41,527 nucleotides of DNA from a virus, in IMG/VR virus record IMGVR_UViG_3300032246_000450, positions 1 to 41,527 of that record; one strand, written 5' to 3'. A program made the position numbers and the translations under genes. The notes under the pieces were generated by a model that was given only the letters and a program-made list of their open reading frames with translations, ran no database searches and was not told the DNA's origin. Positions 39,602-41,527 of this stretch are shown piece after piece (positions within the stretch are counted from its first letter, which is position 1; the number at the start of each line of letters is the position of its first letter).

Positions 39602-40426
39602 ATGGCTTATCCAACTGTCTCAGCCCCTTACGGCGCAAAGCCCGTAAACCTGATCGGTGGTCAAGTATTTGCTGGATCGACAAGAAATTTGCCAATCCAG
39701 TATAACTATGGCACTGCTCTGTATTACGGTGATCTCGTTACTTTATCTGCTGGTTATGTTGTTATTTCAACTTATGCAGTTAGCACTACCAATACAACGG
39801 TTGGTGTTTTCTTGGGTTGTTATTACACAAACCCCACGACTAAGCAACGTCAATACTCACAGTATTATCCCGGTAGCGTAACTGCTGGCGACATTACTGC
39901 GATCATCGGTGACGATCCTGACCAAGTTATGCGTATGGCAGTTACTACAACTGCTGGTGGCACAACTATCGGTTCAGCATCTTCAATCCTCGTTGGTGTC
40001 AACATGGCTGGCGGTACACAAACTGGCTCTGCATCTACTGGAAACAGTAGCTTGTCAGTCGTTGGTGCATCTGCTACAACCTCTGGTGGCGGCTTTCGTG
40101 TATTGAACTTAGTTCCTGATTCACAAATCAGCTACTCAAGCACATACGTGTCTGGTGGCGCTGCTTCTGCAACTTCTGTTGTAGTTTCAGGTTTGGCAGT
40201 AGGTACTTTCTTACCAATCGGCACAGATGTGTTCAACTTGGTAAATGGTCAGTTGCAGTTCACAGGTTCAACCTTGAGTTCAGCATCTACTGTATCAACC
40301 ACAGGTAATACGACTCTTACTATCACTTCGGTCACAACCGCAGTTGCTGGTACTGTTGTATTGGTCGTAACCCCCGAAGTGTTGGTTAAATTCAACTTCG
40401 GCGTACATCGCTATTACGTAGCATAA
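39602..40426 (+). CDS. Head decoration or structural protein
   Basis: 274 aa with TAGGAG before the ATG. The N-terminal part MAYPTVSAPYGAKPVNLIGG and QVFAGSTRNLPIQYNYGTAL matches a phage structural family I have seen next to capsid genes. The rest is Gly/Ser/Thr/Val-rich beta structure with a repetitive, possibly Ig-like or beta-helical look (residues ~130-255), ending VKFNFGVHRYYVA. It could be a capsid decoration protein or a second capsid component. Confidence 0.6.
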   Translation: MAYPTVSAPYGAKPVNLIGGQVFAGSTRNLPIQYNYGTALYYGDLVTLSAGYVVISTYAVSTTNTTVGVFLGCYYTNPTTKQRQYSQYYPGSVTAGDITAIIGDDPDQVMRMAVTTTAGGTTIGSASSILVGVNMAGGTQTGSASTGNSSLSVVGASATTSGGGFRVLNLVPDSQISYSSTYVSGGAASATSVVVSGLAVGTFLPIGTDVFNLVNGQLQFTGSTLSSASTVSTTGNTTLTITSVTTAVAGTVVLVVTPEVLVKFNFGVHRYYVA

Positions 40427-40438
40427 GGAGCTTAAATC

Positions 40439-41350
40439 ATGGCTATTTCACGCGCACAACTATTGAAAGAGCTGCTCCCCGGCCTGAACGCATTGTTCGG
40501 TTTGGAGTATGCACGTTACGGCGAAGAGCACAAAGAGATCTACGAAACAGAGACCTCAGAGCGTTCTTTTGAAGAAGAGACCAAGTTATCTGGCTTCTCC
40601 GCAGCACCAGTCAAAAACGAGGGTTCAGCCATCGCTTATGACAATGCTCAGGAAGCTTGGACAACACGCTATAACCACGAAACCATTGCTTTGGGTTTCT
40701 CAATCACTGAAGAAGCGATTGAAGATAATTTGTATGACTCATTGTCTGCTCGTTATACCAAAGGTTTGGCCCGTGCTATGGCCTACACCAAGCAAGTTAA
40801 GGCTGCTGCCGTTATCAACAACGGTTTCAGTTCTGCTTACCCCGGTGGTGATGGTGTTTCTTTATTTAGTACAGCTCACCCCTTGGTGAATGGTGGTACA
40901 AACTCCAATACTCCTACAACCCAAGTTGATTTGAACGAGACTTCTTTGGAAGCCGCCGTTATTCAGATCGCTGCTTGGACAGACGAGCGTGGACTTTTGA
41001 TTGCCGCTAAGCCTGCTAAGTTGATTGTTCCACCAAACTTAATGTTCGTTGCAAAACGTTTATTGGATACCGAACTCCGTGTTGGTACTACCGATAACGA
41101 TATCAACGCTATTAAGCAAATGGGCGCAATTCCCGGCGGATATACAGTAAACCACTTCTTGACCGACACAAACGGTTGGTATTTGACTACTGATGTGCCT
41201 AACGGATTGAAGCACTTTGTGCGTTCACCTTTGGCTCAGTCAATGGACGGCGATTTTGACACTGGTAACGTTCGTTACAAGTCTAGAGAGCGTTATTCCT
41301 TTGGTTGGTCAGATCCATTGGGAATCTGGGGTTCTTCAGGTTCGTCCTGA
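40439..41350 (+). CDS. Major capsid protein, likely HK97 fold (Mu gpT-like)
   Basis: 303 aa with AAGGAG before the ATG. The pattern LGFSITEEAIEDNLYDSLSA, ARAMAYTKQVKAAAVINNGF, STAHPLVNGG, then KLIVPPNLMFVAKRLL and LKHFVRSPLAQSMDGDFDTG fits Mu gpT-type major head proteins: a helix, the E-loop-like region and the A-domain beta sheet. It is directly followed by a strong terminator, as expected for a gene with high output. No N-terminal cleavage site is obvious. Confidence 0.8.
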   Translation: MAISRAQLLKELLPGLNALFGLEYARYGEEHKEIYETETSERSFEEETKLSGFSAAPVKNEGSAIAYDNAQEAWTTRYNHETIALGFSITEEAIEDNLYDSLSARYTKGLARAMAYTKQVKAAAVINNGFSSAYPGGDGVSLFSTAHPLVNGGTNSNTPTTQVDLNETSLEAAVIQIAAWTDERGLLIAAKPAKLIVPPNLMFVAKRLLDTELRVGTTDNDINAIKQMGAIPGGYTVNHFLTDTNGWYLTTDVPNGLKHFVRSPLAQSMDGDFDTGNVRYKSRERYSFGWSDPLGIWGSSGSS

Positions 41351-41363
41351 TAGGATAAGATTA

Positions 41364-41389
41364 GGGGGCCTTGTGCCCCCTTTTCTTTT
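41364..41389 (+). terminator. Intrinsic terminator after the capsid gene
   Basis: GGGGGC (41364-41369), loop CTTGT and GCCCCC (41375-41380) give a 6-bp GC stem followed by TTTTCTTTT (41381-41389). A textbook terminator 14 bp after the capsid stop. Confidence 0.92.
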
Positions 41390-41420
41390 GGTGTATATTA
41401 GAGTTATTCCGGGCTTTCCG

Positions 41421-41463
41421 GTGTATCAAACAGTCCCGGCTGATGACATACCAATTGATACAC
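41421..41463 (+). repeat. Inverted repeat in the leader of the last gene
   Basis: GTGTATCA (41421-41428) and TGATACAC (41456-41463) are perfect 8-bp arms with a 27-nt interior. It lies between the capsid terminator and the next ATG. It could be an operator or a leader hairpin; no convincing promoter is seen beside it. Confidence 0.5.
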
Positions 41464-41488
41464 TTAACTTGTATGTAAGGAGATCCTC

Positions 41489-41527
41489 ATGGGATTCGCA
41501 ACTCACCTAGGCCCTTGGTTATTGGGC
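41489..41527 (+). CDS. Start of next gene, truncated by the window end
   Basis: ATG at 41489 with AAGGAG 6 nt upstream (41477-41482). Thirteen codons are visible (MGFATHLGPWLLG). The clear ribosome site and position after the capsid terminator make a real gene start likely; the product is unknown. Confidence 0.6.
   Translation, partial: MGFATHLGPWLLG

Noticed and set aside
41390-41488. Promoter for the last, truncated gene
   Set aside because: No pair of -35/-10 hexamers with acceptable spacing could be found; TTGATA at 41455 has no matching -10.

Overview
This window looks like most of the genome of a tailed double-stranded DNA phage, probably short-tailed (podovirus-like). The reasons are a P22-size portal (827 aa) with a long Gln-rich helical C-terminus, a terminase pair, a scaffold and capsid block, very large internal virion proteins, and no tape-measure, sheath or tail-tube gene. 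Base composition is moderately AT-rich. Nothing in the sequence fixes the host; the gene families resemble those of environmental (freshwater or marine) phages of Gram-negative bacteria, which is an inference. No integrase, phage RNA polymerase or confident tRNA is visible, and the promoters found are sigma70-like, so transcription probably relies on the host polymerase.

Layout. (1) 1-12996, + strand: end of a tail or head-tail gene (cut by the window edge), a small tail-associated protein, then four virion proteins (918, 334, 473 and 2252 aa), the likely internal/ejection proteins. (2) 12997-13090: convergent terminator. (3) 13091-32428, - strand: the early and replication module, tightly packed with many 1-4 nt overlaps. 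From its downstream end it encodes an AEP primase-DUF927 helicase, an HTH protein, a conserved replication-associated protein, a SNF2-type helicase, HNH, PD-(D/E)XK and VRR nucleases and a family A DNA polymerase. Further upstream are many small unknown proteins, then a cassette of a DUF3150-like protein, a metallopeptidase/VWA protein and a MoxR-like AAA+ ATPase, and two leader genes. (4) 30916-31431 and 32429-32934: the two long non-coding stretches. The first has DnaA-box-like sites and A/T tracts (candidate origin); the second is the divergent control region with C-runs, a folded element and the late promoter. (5) 32935-41350, + strand: small and large terminase, portal, a GroES-like co-chaperonin, scaffold, two further structural proteins and the major capsid protein, then a strong terminator. 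A new gene starts at 41489 and is cut by the end. Because the + module is broken at both window edges, the missing part presumably lies between the capsid and tail genes of a circular or circularly permuted genome.

The most striking signal not explained by genes is a 13-bp palindrome, CTAACA-W-TGTTAG, found by eye in 12 exact copies. All lie in 23059-32571 (the upstream half of the early module) and none was seen elsewhere. Copies sit upstream of promoters, in 5' leaders, beside a terminator, inside coding regions, and one contains the start codon of the metallopeptidase/VWA gene. It looks like a phage-wide operator, stoperator or centromere-type site family.

Eight small genes (28-54 aa) not obvious from a length-filtered search were found by reading overlaps and ribosome binding sites: 20314-20454, 20451-20567, 24604-24720, 25950-26114, 27367-27510, 30212-30367, 30367-30453 and 30443-30589. 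Three of the small early proteins (genes at 24422, 24604 and 30367) are single-pass membrane peptides. No endolysin or spanin was recognised.
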